DNA from: Lacrimispora indolis DSM 755
Lineage (GTDB): Bacteria > Bacillota > Clostridia > Lachnospirales > Lachnospiraceae
DNA length: 64,000 nucleotides
Direction: 5' to 3'
NCBI RefSeq assembly: GCF_000526995.1
Contig: NZ_AZUI01000001.1
Coordinates: 5,746,001 to 5,810,000, forward strand
This document shows, piece after piece, positions 51,871-61,414 of this stretch. A program made the position numbers and the translations under genes. Position 1 is the first letter of the stretch. Each line of letters starts with the position of its first letter. Below the pieces are notes generated by a model. The model did no database searches, was not told the origin of the DNA, and saw only the letters and a program-made list of their open reading frames with translations.

Positions 51871-52788
51871 TCACAAAATATGGCATTTCCTCATCCGGTC
51901 TTCGCAAGCCGCCATAATTGTTGACAAATGCTTTTTCTGTTTTTCCGTCAAAGGTGTCAAAGGATTCCTGCACTTAATACTTATCTCAATTCCCCTGTTC
52001 CTGACTCCTTCCTTTATGACCGGCACAAAGATCTCTGCCACAGAATAAATTTCCATAAGCTGGTCAAAAATTCCCTGAATGTTTTCACAAGCCTCAAGGT
52101 TTCTTTCATCCACTACCCGGACCCAGGCCGAAGCCAATTCCGGATAAATATTGGATAATCCGCCTATGCAGCCGCTTCCTCCTGAGAGCATATTATGAAG
52201 CATGAATTCGTCAAAACCAGAGAATATCTCAAAATCAGGAAATTCTTGTGACACTGTCTGGATCAGGGCACGGGTATGTCCCATTTCCCCCACAGTGTCC
52301 TTATAACCTACAATATTTCCATGGCTGCGCAGAAGCTCAAGGGTGGTTTGGGGACTTATGTCATAGCCGGTCCTGGCAGGAAAATTATACAGATAAACCT
52401 TCCCCTTGATTTTACCGCATACCGTGTCATAATAATGATGTATTTCCCTTTCAGACAGGGAAAAATAGTACGGACTTATTACCAGCACTGCATCCGCTCC
52501 CTTTGACAGCGCATAGTTGGAAAGTAAAACTGTTTCCTCCGCATTCATGCCTCCGGTTCCAATTAAAAGCCTGGTCCTTCCTTTTGCATAGTCCGTCACA
52601 TCACATATCAGACGGCGCTTTTCCTCATAATCAAGAGCAAAAAATTCCCCAATGCTTCCCATAATGACCAGACCGCTGACGCCGCCGCTTATCAGGTGTT
52701 CCCAGATTTTCCGGTTTCCGTTGCTGTCCGGCTTTTCTGTTTCATCAAAGACAGTAACAACAGGTGTATAATAATTTGCTTTCTTCAT
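51871..52788 (-). CDS. DapA/NanA family aldolase (dihydrodipicolinate synthase family)
   Basis: The 305-residue protein matches the family: GGVSGLVIMGSIGEFFALDYEEK, VLVISPYYF, the Tyr in YNFPARTGYD and the Schiff-base Lys in VGYKDTVGE. Next to an IlvD/Edd dehydratase it is most likely a 2-keto-3-deoxy-sugar-acid aldolase giving pyruvate and an aldehyde, rather than a lysine-pathway enzyme. GGAAGG precedes the ATG; 12 bases separate it from the dehydratase. Confidence 0.88.
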   Translation of the reverse strand: MKKANYYTPVVTVFDETEKPDSNGNRKIWEHLISGGVSGLVIMGSIGEFFALDYEEKRRLICDVTDYAKGRTRLLIGTGGMNAEETVLLSNYALSKGADAVLVISPYYFSLSEREIHHYYDTVCGKIKGKVYLYNFPARTGYDISPQTTLELLRSHGNIVGYKDTVGEMGHTRALIQTVSQEFPDFEIFSGFDEFMLHNMLSGGSGCIGGLSNIYPELASAWVRVVDERNLEACENIQGIFDQLMEIYSVAEIFVPVIKEGVRNRGIEISIKCRNPLTPLTEKQKKHLSTIMAACEDRMRKCHIL

Positions 52789-52800
52789 ATTCTTCCTTCC

Positions 52801-54519
52801 CTAATAACCTGCCCCTTGCATCGCAGACAGTGCATGCCTGGTATACCTGCCAAAAAGCCCTTTTCTTCCTGCGGGCAGTTTGGGATCTTCTTCTGATTTT
52901 CTCCGTTCCATTTCCTCAGCAATTTTTTCCGGTGTCATTTTTTCTCCGGCGATCCCTACGATATCCAGAATTCTTTTTTCCACATCATAATGAATTAAGT
53001 CTCCTGACCTTATAAAAGCCAACGGTCCGCCCCTGGCAGCCTCCGGAGACACGTGGCCGATGGCTGCACCTCTCGTCGCACCGGAAAATCTTCCATCTGT
53101 CACAAGAGAAACCTTACCGTTTAAGTCCTTATCACAAACAATGGCTTCCGTTGTCATAAGCATCTCCGGCATACCGCTTCCTCTGGGCCCCTCGTAACGG
53201 ATCACAAGAATATCTCCCTGCTCTATTTCATGACTGACAACCGCAGAAAAAGCATCTTCCTCACAGTCAAACACTTTTGCTGTTCCTGTGTGGGAGCGCA
53301 GTTCTCCTGCACAGGCAGAATATTTAATGACCGATCCTTCGGGAGCTAAGTTCCCTTTCAGGATTGCAATGGAACCTTTTTCTTCTGCATCTTCCGGTTC
53401 CTGAATGACATCCTGCCGTTTCAATCCGTAATTATGTAAATATCCCAGATTCCGTTCGAAAAAGCCTTCTTTACGGATATCCTCCAGATTTTCTCCAAGG
53501 GTTTTTCCGGTCACAGTCATAACATCCAGGTTCAAATAATTCTTTAACAGCATCTGAACCATTGGGATTCCGCCTGCAAACCAGAAGCTTTCCGTCAATT
53601 GAGTTCCGCTGGGTGTAAGATTGCATAAATGAGGGATTTCGTGATTGATTTCATCAAACCATTCCATAGGCAGCTCCATTCCCAGTTCCGATGCAATGGA
53701 GGGCAAATGCAGGGTGGCATTGGTAGAACCGCCGATGGCACTATGCAGGATGATTGCATTTTGAAACGCCTCTCTGGTCATAATCTGGGACGGCTTTAAA
53801 TCAATCCGGGCCAGATTCATGACCGCTTTTCCCGCCCGCCTTGCGTATTCCGAAATATCCCGCATGGTGGCCGGAACCAGGGCACTGCCGGGAAGAGCCA
53901 TTCCCAAAGCTTCTGCCATACATTGCATGGTGGAAGCCGTTCCCAAAAAGGTACATGCCCCCGCAGAAGGACAGCCGGTCAATTTATATTCCCGGATCTC
54001 CTCCTTTGTTATTTCATTCTTTCTTTTTTCCCTTAGGGATATATCTCCGGCCACCAGAGAAGTAGTCATATAAGGCCCCGGCCTCATGCTTCCTCCCGGC
54101 AGAAAAACCGTTGGAATATCCATTCTGGCCGCTGCTTTTAAATGGGCCGGAACCGATTTATCACAGGAGCTGGAAAGAACCATCCCATCCCAAGGCACAG
54201 CACCGGCATGAACCTCCACCATATCGCAGATGGCTTCTCTTGATGCCAGTACCAGATTCATTCCGTCATGGCCCTGTGCACAGCCGTCACAAATATCTGT
54301 CACGTGATACTGTGCGCCATATCCTCCGGCTGACAGCACACCCCATTTCACCTGATCTGACAGACGGTTTAAATGGACACTTCCCGGATGGGAATCCCCA
54401 TATACATCTTCAATCAGGATCTGGGGCTTTTCAATATCTTCCTCTGCCCAGCCGCTTCCCAGCTGCAGTGCATCAAATTGAGCCCACAGTCTGCGTTCTC
54501 TTTCACTTTTCTGTTTCAT
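52801..54519 (-). CDS. IlvD/Edd family sugar-acid dehydratase
   Basis: The 572-residue protein has the cluster and metal motifs [25 protein letters not shown] and [18 protein letters not shown], then [12 protein letters not shown] and [26 protein letters not shown]. The [30 protein letters not shown] start is that of aldonate dehydratases (xylonate/arabinonate type), not of IlvD. It converts a sugar acid to its 2-keto-3-deoxy form for the adjacent aldolase. ATG 54519 follows TGAGG; the longer reading overlaps the upstream gene. Confidence 0.9.
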   Translation of the reverse strand: MKQKSERERRLWAQFDALQLGSGWAEEDIEKPQILIEDVYGDSHPGSVHLNRLSDQVKWGVLSAGGYGAQYHVTDICDGCAQGHDGMNLVLASREAICDMVEVHAGAVPWDGMVLSSSCDKSVPAHLKAAARMDIPTVFLPGGSMRPGPYMTTSLVAGDISLREKRKNEITKEEIREYKLTGCPSAGACTFLGTASTMQCMAEALGMALPGSALVPATMRDISEYARRAGKAVMNLARIDLKPSQIMTREAFQNAIILHSAIGGSTNATLHLPSIASELGMELPMEWFDEINHEIPHLCNLTPSGTQLTESFWFAGGIPMVQMLLKNYLNLDVMTVTGKTLGENLEDIRKEGFFERNLGYLHNYGLKRQDVIQEPEDAEEKGSIAILKGNLAPEGSVIKYSACAGELRSHTGTAKVFDCEEDAFSAVVSHEIEQGDILVIRYEGPRGSGMPEMLMTTEAIVCDKDLNGKVSLVTDGRFSGATRGAAIGHVSPEAARGGPLAFIRSGDLIHYDVEKRILDIVGIAGEKMTPEKIAEEMERRKSEEDPKLPAGRKGLFGRYTRHALSAMQGAGY

Positions 54520-54550
54520 ATTCAAAGCCTCATCAAATATTGGTTTTTGT

Positions 54551-55552
54551 TTACAGATCAAAATAAACCCGTTTTCCAGTCTTTGCAGATTCCTGGATCT
54601 TGTCGATCAGGACGCTGACCTTTCTGGCTTCCCTAAGACTGATGCAAGACCCTCCGCTGCCTGCCAGCATATGATAAAATTCCCGGATGGCACGGGAATG
54701 GCTGTACCCGTAATAATCCTTTCCTCCACCTTCTGCATGGTCCTCTGCCAAAACGCTTTCCTGCCCATCCTTCAACACAGTCAATTTGTCGTTTCTTAAA
54801 AAAAAGGTTCCTTTTTCCGTTGTGACCTCAAGTTCAGCACTGGAATTCCTGCAATGGGTAACCGTGCCGTAGAATACTCCATGAACATCTTTTTCAAACA
54901 TCGTAAAGCTGCATGCCGTATCCTCTACCTCAATATCCTCCAGAAGAAGGTTTCCTGCCATTCCTTTTGTCCAGACAGGCTTTCCGCAAAACAACTCCAT
55001 TAAATCCATGGTATGAACCGCCTGGCTTAACATGACTCCGCCTCCGGCTTCTGCCTTTTTTCCTCTCCAGGGATCTCTGTTATAATAATCCCCGGTCCGG
55101 TTCCATGTGACCGCGGCTTTACAGCCCAAAAGCTTCCCATAGCTTCCTTCTTCCAGAATTTTGAGCATTTTCTGGACAGAAGCATCATAGCGGTGCTGAA
55201 AACACACGCCAAGATGAATGTGGTTAAGGTCCTCATTCTGAAGCAGGGCGTCTATATCCTCTGTATTCAAGCCAGCCGGTTTTTCCATGAAAACTGAAAC
55301 TCCCATAGATGCAGCCAGCTTTGCCGCAGGCACATGCAGGTGGTGAGGCAGACAGATATGCAGGCAGTCAAGGCTTTCATTTTTAAGCATCTGTGCCAGA
55401 TCCGTATAAAATACAGTTTCCAGGGCTTTCTCCTTTTTCCGGATATCACAGTCGCAGACTGCAGTTACTTCTGCTTCGCCCTGCAGAGAGCCAATCACCT
55501 TCCTGTGAACTTCCGATATGACACCAAGCCCTGCAATCCCGATTCTAAGCAT
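54551..55552 (-). CDS. Gfo/Idh/MocA family oxidoreductase
   Basis: The 333-residue protein starts [20 protein letters not shown] and has the EKP motif (VFMEKPAGL) near residue 90, with [22 protein letters not shown] in the catalytic domain. It oxidises a sugar or related polyol with NAD(P). The second of three such genes in a row, and the first immediately before the dehydratase; it may produce the lactone or sugar acid for it. GAGAGGA precedes the ATG. Confidence 0.92.
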   Translation of the reverse strand: MLRIGIAGLGVISEVHRKVIGSLQGEAEVTAVCDCDIRKKEKALETVFYTDLAQMLKNESLDCLHICLPHHLHVPAAKLAASMGVSVFMEKPAGLNTEDIDALLQNEDLNHIHLGVCFQHRYDASVQKMLKILEEGSYGKLLGCKAAVTWNRTGDYYNRDPWRGKKAEAGGGVMLSQAVHTMDLMELFCGKPVWTKGMAGNLLLEDIEVEDTACSFTMFEKDVHGVFYGTVTHCRNSSAELEVTTEKGTFFLRNDKLTVLKDGQESVLAEDHAEGGGKDYYGYSHSRAIREFYHMLAGSGGSCISLREARKVSVLIDKIQESAKTGKRVYFDL

Positions 55553-55567
55553 ATGCGATTCATCCTC

Positions 55568-56653
55568 TCATTTTACTTTTCTGGCCAGCATCTGTGCCTT
55601 TACGCACAGCTCCGCCGCTTTTAAGGCATGTTCCTGGGTCATGGCATGTTCCGTACGGTTGATGCAGTCCAGGATCAACTGACCAAAAAACGGAAAACCT
55701 ACACGGCCCCGGACATTGACGGAATGCTCTCCCTCCTTATCCGCCCAGAGCACAAAATCACCGGCGCCTTCCCTTTCCATATCCACATACTTCCTAAGCT
55801 CAATATATCCTTCCGTTCCCAGGACAAAGGTCCTTCCGTCTCCCCAGACAGACAAGCCGTCCGGCGTAAACCAGTCCACACGGAAGTATCCCATGGCTCC
55901 GTTGTCACCTACCAGGGTGGCGTCACCGAAATCATCCAGCTCCGGGTATTCCGGGTGATTGTAATTTCCGATCTCACTGTTTACCACTGTTGCGTCCCTG
56001 GCACCTGTATAATACAAAAACTGTTCAATCTGATGGCTTCCGATATCGCACAGGATGCCTCCATATTTTTCTTTTTCAAAAAACCAATCCGGCCTGGAAG
56101 CAGCATTTAATCTGTGAGGGCCCAGTCCCAGTACCTGAATAACCTTACCGATTGCACCTGCCCGGATCAGTTCCCCTGCATACACGGCACTTTCCACATG
56201 CAGCCGTTCACTGTAGCTCACCATATATTTTCTGCCGGTCCTCTTTACTGCGGCCTTTATCATCTCCAGCTGCTCCAGAGTTGTCAGAGGCGCCTTATCC
56301 ACAAAGCAGTCCTTTCCGGCTTCCATGACCCTTACTCCCAGAGCTGCGCGCTCTGAGGTGATGCATGCCGACGCCACCAGGCTGATCTCCGGGTCTGAAA
56401 GTATCTGATTTTCACTTTCAGCCGCCATAACACCTTCTTCCCGGTAGGTCTCCAAAAATTTTTTCACCTTTTCCGGATCCGGATCATACACCCATTTTAA
56501 TGTTGCACCGGCTTCCAACAGTCCGTTGGTCATTCCATAAATATGTCCGTGGTCCAGACCCACTGCCCCTATGATAAATTCCCCCGGTTTCACAACCGGG
56601 GCCGGTTTTCCTTTGGGGGCATAGTTCATTCCGTCTTTTTGATTTACCGTCAT
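55568..56653 (-). CDS. Gfo/Idh/MocA family oxidoreductase
   Basis: The 361-residue protein differs from its neighbours in its start (GEFIIGAVGLDHGHIYGMTNGLLEAG) and in having DKAPL where EKP is expected, as in a subgroup of the family (DCFVDKAPLTT). The C-terminal part has GGILCDIGSHQIEQFLYYTG. NAD(P)-dependent action on a sugar derivative is expected; the missing Glu of EKP suggests different chemistry. Its ATG overlaps the upstream stop (ATGA). Confidence 0.9.
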   Translation of the reverse strand: MTVNQKDGMNYAPKGKPAPVVKPGEFIIGAVGLDHGHIYGMTNGLLEAGATLKWVYDPDPEKVKKFLETYREEGVMAAESENQILSDPEISLVASACITSERAALGVRVMEAGKDCFVDKAPLTTLEQLEMIKAAVKRTGRKYMVSYSERLHVESAVYAGELIRAGAIGKVIQVLGLGPHRLNAASRPDWFFEKEKYGGILCDIGSHQIEQFLYYTGARDATVVNSEIGNYNHPEYPELDDFGDATLVGDNGAMGYFRVDWFTPDGLSVWGDGRTFVLGTEGYIELRKYVDMEREGAGDFVLWADKEGEHSVNVRGRVGFPFFGQLILDCINRTEHAMTQEHALKAAELCVKAQMLARKVK

Positions 56654-57828
56654 TTCTTTTTCTCCCCATAATTCCCGACGGATATATCCGCCGCCGCAAA
56701 ATTTTCTACACTCGCTGCCTTTTCATAAAAATGGATGGCATGCCTGCCAATTCCATCTGCCGTATAGTATTCATCATCCGTTGTGATGGGTAAGGACACC
56801 GTCCGTTTCTCAAATCCGGCCTTATAGATCGCGGTAATCAGTTCCACGGTCTTCCTTCCATCAAGCCCGGTGATCAACGGCCGGTTTCCGTGCTCAAGGG
56901 CGCTGAGAACATCATCGATTTCTCCGGTATGGCCTTCATATTCCAGATCTTTTATTTCTCCATAAGCCTGTTCCAGCTTTTCCATAAGCTCCGTATTCTT
57001 TTCCGGTAACGGAAATCCGTTTTCCTGTGTAATTTCAGCCGCACAGGACCAGGGGGCAGCTATTTTTGCATACTCGCACTGAAGCATAATTCCCTGCTCT
57101 CCGCCGTGATGCACAACAGAGCTGGTCACCTCTGCCACAGATCCATCTTCATACCGAAGCGCCGCAAAGGACAGATCTTCTACCTCTGAATTGTCATGCA
57201 TCACATTGGCGAGCATGGAGGATACTTCCGAAGGAAGAGATCCCTGAATCCAGTTCAGCATGTCGATCTGATGTACGGCATGATTAAGAGTAGGACCGCC
57301 GCCTTCCTTTTTCCAGGTTCCACGCCACCATAAATCATAATAGCAATGGCCTCTCCACCAGAGAGAATCAATGTGGGCGCAGCGGATCTTTCCTGCCAGA
57401 CCGCTGTCTGCCAGCTTTTTCAGCTTCCAGATGATATTCCGGAAGCGGTTCTGTGCAATACAGGCCATGACCACTCCATTCCGCCGTTCCGCTTCAATCA
57501 TTTCATCGCATTCCTTCAGGCTGGGAGCCATGGGCTTTTCTACCAATACGTTTTTTCCGGCATTCATGCAGTTTATGGCAATTTCCCCATGACTGGATGG
57601 GGGTGTACACACATGGACCAAATCAATTTCCAGTCCGTAATCCAGCATCTCCTTATGATCGGCAAATATCCTTGCCTCTGTAAGGCCGAAGCGTTCTTTT
57701 GCCGCCTGTGCCTTTTCCGGATAAATATCACAAAGGGCGACAATTCTGCACCGTTCCTGAAAGGCCAGAAGCCCGTTCAAATGATTGCCCGATATATTTC
57801 CCAAACCTATGACCGCTACTTGAATCAT
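56650..57828 (-). CDS. Gfo/Idh/MocA family oxidoreductase
   Basis: The 392-residue protein begins VAVIGLGNISGNHLNGLL, has VLVEKPMAPSLKECDEMIEAERR, and shares with the gene at 11986-13119 the block IDSLWWRGHCYYDLWWRGTWKKEGGGPTLNHAVHQIDMLNWI. The two are probable paralogues in the two hemicellulose operons and should act on the same type of sugar. GGATAG precedes the ATG. Cotranscribed with the other two oxidoreductases. Confidence 0.93.
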   Translation of the reverse strand: MIQVAVIGLGNISGNHLNGLLAFQERCRIVALCDIYPEKAQAAKERFGLTEARIFADHKEMLDYGLEIDLVHVCTPPSSHGEIAINCMNAGKNVLVEKPMAPSLKECDEMIEAERRNGVVMACIAQNRFRNIIWKLKKLADSGLAGKIRCAHIDSLWWRGHCYYDLWWRGTWKKEGGGPTLNHAVHQIDMLNWIQGSLPSEVSSMLANVMHDNSEVEDLSFAALRYEDGSVAEVTSSVVHHGGEQGIMLQCEYAKIAAPWSCAAEITQENGFPLPEKNTELMEKLEQAYGEIKDLEYEGHTGEIDDVLSALEHGNRPLITGLDGRKTVELITAIYKAGFEKRTVSLPITTDDEYYTADGIGRHAIHFYEKAASVENFAAADISVGNYGEKKK

Positions 57829-57860
57829 ATTCTATCCTTCCTCTCCGCCAGCTTTTGGTC

Positions 57861-57886
57861 TTGAGGCGGAAAGCAATCCGCCTCAA
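57861..57886 (-). promoter_or_regulatory. Stem-loop after the binding-protein gene
   Basis: TTGAGGCGGA and TCCGCCTCAA are perfect 10-base arms around AAGCAA, in the 78-base gap between the binding-protein stop and the next oxidoreductase. No T-run follows on the minus strand. Confidence 0.7.
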
Positions 57887-57906
57887 AACCAGACTTATGT
57901 ACCACA

Positions 57907-59517
57907 TCACTTATTCCGGAAATATTCCTCTCTTTCCGTTTTCACCTCTTCTGCTCCGGCTTCCTTCAGCGCTTCCATATATGCATCAAAGGTTTTATCA
58001 AAATCTTCTGGAGCACAAGTCATACATTTTACAAGATATTCGTCATCTGCAAGCAGGATCTTTGCACTGTTTTCTGACTGGGTAGGAGAAGTATATGCGG
58101 GATCATACACAAGGTCTCCTGCAATGGCATTTTCGAAGTTGTCCATTACATACTCCTCATAACCTGGAATCTCCTTTGAAGTGGCCTTCATGAAATCTTC
58201 TTCCGAAGCGTAATATCCCTGATTTCCTACCAGGAACAGGTCATGACGGATCCAGTCCTTATCCTCGGCATTAAAATCCGAATTGATGACCACGGGTACC
58301 CCGTCTTCTAAGTTGTAATGCTCGCCCTCAAATCCATGGAAGATGGCAAAGCCGCCTTCTTTGGTACTCAGCCAATCCAGATAGGTCACCACTGCTTCCG
58401 GATTTTTGCAGGTTTTCGGAACAATGTTATAGGCTCCGCACAGGGAATACTGAGGATTATACTGTTTCCCGTCATTCACATTCTTTAAAGGCGGAATGGA
58501 AACCATATCAGCCTCTGGCTCCAGGGCCTTTAGATTCTGCAAAAGCCCTCCTCTTAAGGCGTCCACATTTCCGTTTGCACTGTATTCTCCGATTCCCAGC
58601 TGCCCATTTACGAATTTTTCCTTCAGAGTTCCATCCTGATCGGTACTGGTATAAAATTCAGGGTCCAGAAGACCTTCGTTATATAATTTATTCATAAATT
58701 GCAGATAGTCCTTATATCCCGGATCTAAGTAGGCTGACATCTTATAGGAAACACCTGCCGCCGCCTCATCTCCCAGCGTCTGCATGAACGCTGACGACAG
58801 CCATGTTGTCCAGTCGGACTTCATGTAGGTAGAATAAAACGGAACCACATCCGTTCTTCCATCCGGATTATTATTTTTAAAAGCCTTTAATACGTTGTAC
58901 AGTTCATCCGTTGTGGTCGGAATCTCCATTCCCAGCTTGTTCAGCCAGTCCTTCCGGATAAACACATTCTGACGTGCGGTAATGGAACGTCTGGCAGGAA
59001 TTGCCCATAATCCGCCTTCCGTATTTCTGCCCAGATCAAGTACCTGATCCGTCACATATGCCTTTAAATTTTTCGCCTGACCGTCTCCGTCAATATAAGG
59101 ACTTAAATCATAGGTACCACCCTGAACGTAATAGCTTTCTGCCAGGGTGGGGTCATAAGTCATAATAATGTCCGGCGCCGTGCCGCTGGCCATCATGGTC
59201 TGAATCTTTGTGGTTTCTTCATTTCTGGGAACCGCAACAAACTCTACGTTAATGCCCACCTTATTCATTTCTTCTTTTATATAATTTGTCCATCGGTTTT
59301 CCGTAATGGTAGAGCCTGCCGGTGCCGTGCTCCGGTCAAAAAGCTCCACTGTAATCGTCACATTATCAAATGTTTTCTCTCCGTAAGTGGTAACATAACC
59401 AGTTTCTGATGCAGCAGATTCTGCTGCTGTCTGTCCCGGCTGACTGCTGCCTCCAGTTCCGCTGCAGCCGCTCAGCAGCATTACAGCTGCCAGACAAATT
59501 GCTGATTTTCCTTTCAT
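57907..59517 (-). CDS. Large extracellular binding lipoprotein (LplA type)
   Basis: The 536-residue protein has a lipoprotein signal ending in LSGC (Cys at ~18), a Ser/Ala linker, and an extended type 2 binding fold (VTITVELFDRSTAPAGS, then GGLWAIPARRSITARQNVFIRKDWLNKLGMEIPTTTDELYNVLKAF). This LplA-like class works with LplB/LplC permeases on complex oligosaccharides. ATG 59517 lies 8 bases after GGAGG; an ATG 6 bases upstream is too close to it. Ligand probably a decorated xylan or pectin fragment. Confidence 0.92.
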   Translation of the reverse strand: MKGKSAICLAAVMLLSGCSGTGGSSQPGQTAAESAASETGYVTTYGEKTFDNVTITVELFDRSTAPAGSTITENRWTNYIKEEMNKVGINVEFVAVPRNEETTKIQTMMASGTAPDIIMTYDPTLAESYYVQGGTYDLSPYIDGDGQAKNLKAYVTDQVLDLGRNTEGGLWAIPARRSITARQNVFIRKDWLNKLGMEIPTTTDELYNVLKAFKNNNPDGRTDVVPFYSTYMKSDWTTWLSSAFMQTLGDEAAAGVSYKMSAYLDPGYKDYLQFMNKLYNEGLLDPEFYTSTDQDGTLKEKFVNGQLGIGEYSANGNVDALRGGLLQNLKALEPEADMVSIPPLKNVNDGKQYNPQYSLCGAYNIVPKTCKNPEAVVTYLDWLSTKEGGFAIFHGFEGEHYNLEDGVPVVINSDFNAEDKDWIRHDLFLVGNQGYYASEEDFMKATSKEIPGYEEYVMDNFENAIAGDLVYDPAYTSPTQSENSAKILLADDEYLVKCMTCAPEDFDKTFDAYMEALKEAGAEEVKTEREEYFRNK

Positions 59518-59571
59518 TTGCATTTCCTCCCATTTTATAGTTTATTTTATTTCATACACTTTTGAAACAAA

Positions 59572-60462
59572 TCACCCTTTTACCGAACCGACCATAACAC
59601 CCTTTACAAAATATTTCTGCAGCCATGGATATACCAGAATGATCGGAACGGTTGAAACTATGACACTGGCCATCTTTAAGGACTCCGCCATAACGGCAGT
59701 CCCCAGATTGTCCGATGAAGCAGATACCTGGCTCAATTGTCCTGCAAACAAAAGCTGTCTGAGCCGCAGCTGCAACGTATATTTATTCGGCGTCTGAATA
59801 TACAGCAGGGCACTGAAATAATCATTCCAGTAGGAAACTGCATAAAACAGTCCGATGGTTGCAATAATGGGGGCAGACAAAGGCAGGACAATGCGGAACA
59901 ATACCTGCATCTCACTTGCGCCGTCAATATAGGCTGCCTCCTTTAATTCCTTGGACATTCCCCGGAAAAAGGTTCTCATGACAATAAAGTTAAATACATT
60001 CATGGCGGACGGGATCACCAGACCGGCAATGCTGTCATAGAGCCCAATTCCCTTCACTACCAAAAAGGTAGGTATAATTCCTCCGTTAAAATACATGGTA
60101 AAGAGGATGATACCGGTTAAGAATTTCCCTCCCTTTAAGGTGGGATCAGATAATACATAGGCTGCCGCCACGGTTAAAAACAGTCCGAGTCCGCTTCCCA
60201 GAATGGTTACGATGACGGAAACATACATCGCGCTCCAGATCTGTGTCTGCTTTACCAGAATTTCTTTATATGCATTTAAAGTAAAATCTATGGGGTAAAA
60301 TGTCACTCTTCCTGACAGTACAGGCGCATTTCCGCTCAAAGAGTAAGCCAATACATTTAAAAAAGGATAGATGCAGGCGATCACCGTAACTGTCAGTACC
60401 CCGTAAAGTGCCGCCGTTCCGATCTTTATCCCTTTCTTTTTCCCGTAGGTATCCCCCTTCAT
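59572..60462 (-). CDS. LplC/YtcP-type sugar ABC permease
   Basis: The 296-residue protein has about six helices, the EAA loop LKEAAYIDGASEMQVLFRIVLPLS and the ending KYFVKGVMVGSVKG. ATG 60462 has AGGAGG 8 bases upstream; longer readings run into the previous gene. It pairs with the permease at 60494-61396. Confidence 0.93.
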   Translation of the reverse strand: MKGDTYGKKKGIKIGTAALYGVLTVTVIACIYPFLNVLAYSLSGNAPVLSGRVTFYPIDFTLNAYKEILVKQTQIWSAMYVSVIVTILGSGLGLFLTVAAAYVLSDPTLKGGKFLTGIILFTMYFNGGIIPTFLVVKGIGLYDSIAGLVIPSAMNVFNFIVMRTFFRGMSKELKEAAYIDGASEMQVLFRIVLPLSAPIIATIGLFYAVSYWNDYFSALLYIQTPNKYTLQLRLRQLLFAGQLSQVSASSDNLGTAVMAESLKMASVIVSTVPIILVYPWLQKYFVKGVMVGSVKG

Positions 60463-60493
60463 ATTTCCATATCCTCCTGTTCTTTTCATTCGG

Positions 60494-61396
60494 CTATATG
60501 ATCCCTTCTTCCCCGATCTTCTTTGCAAACTTATCAGCTGCAAGCAAAACAATGATATTGACAACCGACTGGAACAGTCCGACCGCTGTTGACTGGGAAT
60601 ACTGTGCTTTTTCAATACCGATCCTGTAGATATAAGTACTGATCACCTCAGATACCCCCATGACCTTTGTATTGCCGAGAAGCAGAGGCGCATCCAGTCC
60701 AATGGACATCATTTTGCTCACTGACAGAATCAGCATGGTAATGATCACAGGCTTGATCATTGGAATGGTAATATGTATAATCCGTTTTAGCTTGGAAGCC
60801 CCATCCAGATAAGCAGCCTCATAAAGACTTTCATCCACTCCGGTCAGTGCCGCCAGATAGATCACCGTCCCCCAGCCGATTTCTTTCCACACATTGCAGA
60901 TTACATAGGTAAATATCCACCAGCCGTTACTGCTTAAAAACGGAACAGGATTTCCTCCTGCCGCCTTGATCATGTGATTAAAAGTTCCTGATGTAACTGA
61001 AAAAAGGTTCATTGCGATTCCCGCTACAACCACCCAGGAGATAAAGTGAGGCAAATACAGCAGAGACTGTGACAGCTTTTTGAAACGGGCATTGGTAACC
61101 TCATTGAGCAGCAGCGCCAAGCCTATGGTAAGAGGAAAATTCATTGCCAGGGTGAGCAGATTCAGCATAAGAGTGTTTCTGACAACATTCCAAAACTGCT
61201 TGTCCCTGAAAATCTTTTCAAATACCGAAAAACCCACAAATTTGCTGTCAAACACCCCACGGAAGATATTGTAGTCCTGAAAAGCCATTACCAGGCCTCC
61301 CATGGGAATGTACTTAAAAATGATATAATACAGCACAGGAAAAAGCAGCATCAGATAAGACCACTTCTTTTTCCAGACATACTCGAATCCCTTCAT
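60494..61396 (-). CDS. LplB/YteP-type sugar ABC permease
   Basis: The 300-residue protein has the LplB-like start FEYVWKKKWSYLMLLFPVLYYIIFKYIPMGGLVMAFQDYNIFRG and the EAA loop LYEAAYLDGASKLKRIIHITIPMI. With LplC and the LplA-like protein it forms the importer; the ATPase is encoded elsewhere. ATG 61396 follows GGGAGG by 7-8 bases. Confidence 0.93.
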   Translation of the reverse strand: MKGFEYVWKKKWSYLMLLFPVLYYIIFKYIPMGGLVMAFQDYNIFRGVFDSKFVGFSVFEKIFRDKQFWNVVRNTLMLNLLTLAMNFPLTIGLALLLNEVTNARFKKLSQSLLYLPHFISWVVVAGIAMNLFSVTSGTFNHMIKAAGGNPVPFLSSNGWWIFTYVICNVWKEIGWGTVIYLAALTGVDESLYEAAYLDGASKLKRIIHITIPMIKPVIITMLILSVSKMMSIGLDAPLLLGNTKVMGVSEVISTYIYRIGIEKAQYSQSTAVGLFQSVVNIIVLLAADKFAKKIGEEGII

Positions 61397-61414
61397 TAAT
61401 ATCCCTCCCAAAAC

